46,342 nucleotides of DNA from Penium margaritaceum (taxonomy: Eukaryota > Streptophyta > Zygnematophyceae > Desmidiales > Peniaceae), in NCBI GenBank assembly GCA_023375785.1, contig SZWC01015075.1, positions 1-46,342 of the forward strand. Direction: 5' to 3'. Both the position numbers and the translations under genes were made by a program. Below, one piece after another: positions 43,961-46,342 of the stretch; within the stretch, counting starts at the first letter, position 1, and the number at the start of each line of letters is the position of its first letter. Under the pieces are notes generated by a model, which saw only the letters and a list, made by a program, of their open reading frames with translations, was not told the DNA's origin and ran no database searches.

Positions 43961-44339
43961 ATGCAGGTTGAACTCAAGGCTTTGACTGAGCATGGTGTGT
44001 ACGAGCTCATAATCTCTTGGTTTTATCGCAAAAAGTCAAACCTAGACAGCTCGGTCAAGCGGTACAAGACTCGTCTCACGGCCAAGGATTTCTCACCGAT
44101 CCCTGTCATTGATTTTGATGAAATTTCTGCTCTAGTGGGAAGCTACACCACCACACAATCTCTCATCAGTCTTGTTGCTCAACATGAACAGGAACTCGAG
44201 CAAATGGATGTGAGAAAGTCTTTCTTCATAGAGAGACATTCTCTCGGATGAAGAGATGTACATGATCCAAATCTCCTGGTTTCACTGATGGTACCAACAA
44301 GGTATAGCGACTGTGCAAGGCCTTGCACGGCCTTAAGCA
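43961..44339 (+). pseudogene. Element F RT, N-terminal part
   Basis: MQVELKALTEHGVYEL, RYKTRLTAKDFS, FDEISALVGSYTTTQSL, LEQMDVRKSFF. After a frame change comes FTDGTNKV, TAG (44305-44307), RLCKALHGLKQ, and the tandem array. The TAG is at the codon that is also TAG in A and B. Confidence 0.85.
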
Positions 44340-44658
44340 GTCGTCACGGTGTTGAAACCAAGAGATAACGTCTCCTTCTGAGAAAGGTGGATATTTTTTA
44401 AACGTTTTGCAAAACGTTTAAGAAATTTTAGTCGTCACGGTGTTGGAACCAAGAGATAACGTCTCCTTCTGAGAAAGGTGGATATTTTTTAAACGTTTTG
44501 CAAAACGTTTAAGAAATTTTAGTCGTCACGGTGTTGGAACCAAGAGATAACGTCTCCTTCTGAGAAAGACTAAAATTTCTTAAACGTTTTGCGAAACGTT
44601 TAAGAAATTTTAGTCGTCACGGTGTTGGAACCAAGAGATAACATCTCCTTCTGAGAAA
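44340..44658 (+). repeat. 91-base tandem array with palindrome in element F RT
   Basis: Units start at 44340, 44431, 44522 and 44613 (GTCGTCACGGTGTTG), an exact 91-base period; the last unit runs straight into normal RT sequence. Each unit repeats the RT codons for S-R-C-x-N-Q-E-I-T-S followed by a palindromic segment centred on GTTTTGCAAAAC. In the third unit the palindrome is 48 bases (44568-44615) with perfect 22-base arms. Confidence 0.93.
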
Positions 44659-45162
44659 GGTGGATTTCTTAGGGAGACAATTGATCTTGCATTGATTCTC
44701 AGTGCACCCTCTGTCCCACATGTGGCCATTCTTGTATACGTTGATGATCTCCTCATTGCATCCCCCAACTTGGCTGCGATTCAGTTATTCAAAAGTCTCT
44801 TGGAATCATTATACAAGATGAAGGACCTCTGTCCAGCCCACGTCTTTCTAGGCATAGTGCTTGAGCGTGACCACTATGAGCGGCCATTGCATGCTCATCA
44901 GGCTGCGTACTTTTACAGCATAGAGGAGAGCTTTGCCTCCCTACTCTCTGCAATCCCCTCGCCTCCTATGCTCATGACTCTAGTAGGTCAGATACTGTTG
45001 AATTCATTGAATTTATCCACTAGGGGAGAGACTGAATGCAATACAGTACCTGTGAGTGCTTGGCTCACTCATGTATCTGTCTACAACAACTCGTACAGAT
45101 GTGGCCTTTGCAGTGAAATTTTTGTCCCTGTTCTCCTAATGCCCCAGAGAGCCACACCTTGA
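44659..45162 (+). pseudogene. Element F RT, C-terminal part
   Basis: After the array: ILVYVDDLLIAS (YVDD 44737-44748), LYKMKDLCPAHVFLGIVLERD, LHAHQAAY, then a frame change. The catalytic loop is intact. Confidence 0.85.
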
Positions 45163-45640
45163 CACTGCCATGTGTGTTGCGCGACATGCATTGTCTACGC
45201 CACACATGGGATTGTACTTTAGAGCGCAACCCTCAGTCATCGTAGATGGTTTTACCAATAGTGATTGGGCCCATGATTCAGACACCCCTAGTCGTGCATG
45301 CCACATCTTCTTGATTAGGGGCATGATTGTCTCGTGGAAAGGTGGCACACAAGGGTGTATAGCAAGGAGTTGAAGTGAAGCTGAGTATGTTGCACATGGT
45401 GCGGGTACGTGTGAGGCTGTTTGGTCATGTCGCTTGCTGTAGCAACTGTGCATGCCCATTCGCTTTGTGTTGTGATTATGAGAGCACAAAAGCAATTGTT
45501 GAGAATGATGGAATACACCATTCGTGTACAAAACATTTTTATGCCGAGCACAACTTCGTTCGTGAGTGTATTGTTTCCGTCATTGTTCGGGTTTCTTGGG
45601 TGGATACACATTCACAGTGAGTTGACTTTCTCATGAAGGC
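45163..45640 (+). pseudogene. Element F RNase H
   Basis: IVDGFTNSDWAHDSDTPSR, GMIVSWKGGTQGCIARS then stop, SEAEYVAHGAGTCEAVW. The terminal part is in other frames. Confidence 0.82.
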
Positions 45641-45751
45641 ACTCGGTTGAAATGTCTTGAAGTGTAGTGTTCGTGCAAGTGGTCTTGCCTATCCACATGA
45701 CCCCGGGTGATCTGCGCTCCCTACACCCATGTTGTGTGTTTTGAAATGGTT

Positions 45752-45956
45752 TGTTGTGGCATGTGAGTATTGTGACAGCGGGCTATGGGGCAGTGTTGGG
45801 CCCTCCTATAATGCCCTCTTGTCTTGCTCCACATGCTCCTCACTCCATCATACTTGTAGAGGAGATTAAGTGTTGTGACTGCGCTTGAGCTCCATCTCAC
45901 AAAATGGGAGCAATCTATGGTGAAGCTTGCCCACTGTGCCAGCAGCAGCACATACT
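45752..45956 (+). repeat. Element F 3' LTR, interrupted by element G
   Basis: Starts TGTTGTGGCATG and matches 37302-37515 up to AGCAGCAGCACA.AC, where an A/B-type LTR begins. Confidence 0.75.
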
Positions 45957-46342
45957 TGTTGGGTTTGTGTCAGTATCACACGGTGACCTCTGGCCTCGTT
46001 GCACACTCTCCTCACTGACACAGGTGACTAACTGGAGAAAGGCAACCCCTGCTGGCTGCTACGCCATGGTGGCATGACTGCACAGCGAGTCTCACAGCCG
46101 GGCATGAACCAGACATCAAATCTCACATGACTTCATCGTGTGAAGGACCAGCAGTTGCAAGTACCAAGAAATGGAAGAGCAATGGCTTTTGGTCGTGTCA
46201 TGTACTGTGCCAGCCGGGTTCATTCCCTGGCCTACTTTTGTGTGGTTGAAACTTGCATGGCATGATTTGTGCTCAAAGGGGACAATGGGGTGTATGTGGT
46301 GTTCGAGCCCCAAGGAGGGGATAAGCCGAGAGCGAGATCGAG
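45957..46342 (+). repeat. Element G: A/B-type LTR, plus strand, truncated by window end
   Basis: TGTTGGGTTTGTGTCAG, then GTGACCTCTGGCCT, TTGCACACTC and CACAGGTGACT, in the same order as on the minus strand of the LTRs of A and B. Near the end GTTCGAGCCC (46301-46310), followed by AGCGAGATCGAG, corresponds to the GGTTCGAACC and GAGCGAGC hairpin of A and B. It may be a 5' LTR or a solo LTR. Confidence 0.78.

Larger units (their letters stand above)
37302..45956 (+). mobile_element. Element F: decayed Ty1/copia retrotransposon
   Basis: Plus-strand copy with a 5' LTR, primer-binding site, 2-kb leader, gag, protease, integrase, RT containing a 91-base tandem array, RNase H, and the first 205 bases of a 3' LTR before element G interrupts it. 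Its LTR is of the same family as that of E. Confidence 0.85.

Noticed and set aside
44340-44658. CRISPR-like array
   Set aside because: Units are contiguous 91-base repeats of RT codons with no variable spacers, inside a eukaryotic retroelement.

Overview
The window is wall-to-wall LTR retrotransposon sequence, with no convincing host gene, tRNA or rRNA. Most elements are Ty1/copia type (order Gag, zinc knuckle, protease, integrase, RT, RNase H). One is a Ty3/gypsy chromovirus. The 12-base primer-binding sites complementary to initiator Met-tRNA, the mixed GC content and the N gap inside a CT repeat indicate a nuclear genome of the plant lineage. A charophyte alga such as Chara is my guess only; nothing here proves it.

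Bases 1-21838 are a three-level nest, all on the minus strand. Element C (oldest) was hit in its RNase H codons by element B, leaving a 5-base duplication AGGGC at 815-819 and 16873-16877. B was later hit in its 3' LTR by element A, leaving CTGAG at 1071-1075 and 9092-9096. LTR divergence counted by hand (about 3% for A, about 8% for the compared part of B) agrees with this order. A is nearly intact: one 1,766-codon gag-pol frame with four in-frame stops. B has eleven stops, nine of them amber, and two frameshifts. C has lost the end of integrase and the start of RT, and carries a short inverted piece of RT at the break.

Bases 22561-29804 are element D, a minus-strand chromovirus with two LTRs of about 0.8 kb. 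Its pol has an internal deletion joining the start of RT to the end of integrase. Bases 29864-36995 (element E) and 37302-45956 (element F) are decayed plus-strand copia copies with related LTRs. A fragment of a C-type LTR lies between them. E has two large CT arrays inside pol. F has a 91-base tandem array with a perfect palindrome inside RT. At 45957 the LTR of another A/B-like element (G) interrupts the 3' LTR of F and runs off the window.

The most unusual signal is in the long leader between primer-binding site and gag of the A/B/E/F lineage. It holds an alanine-rich sense reading frame of about 270 codons, recognisable in four copies, overlapped by a conserved antisense frame that starts with ATG in A, B and E. 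I do not recognise either product. Other points for a second look are an amber codon shared at one RT position by A, B and F, amber-biased decay in B, and repeated small inverted duplications.
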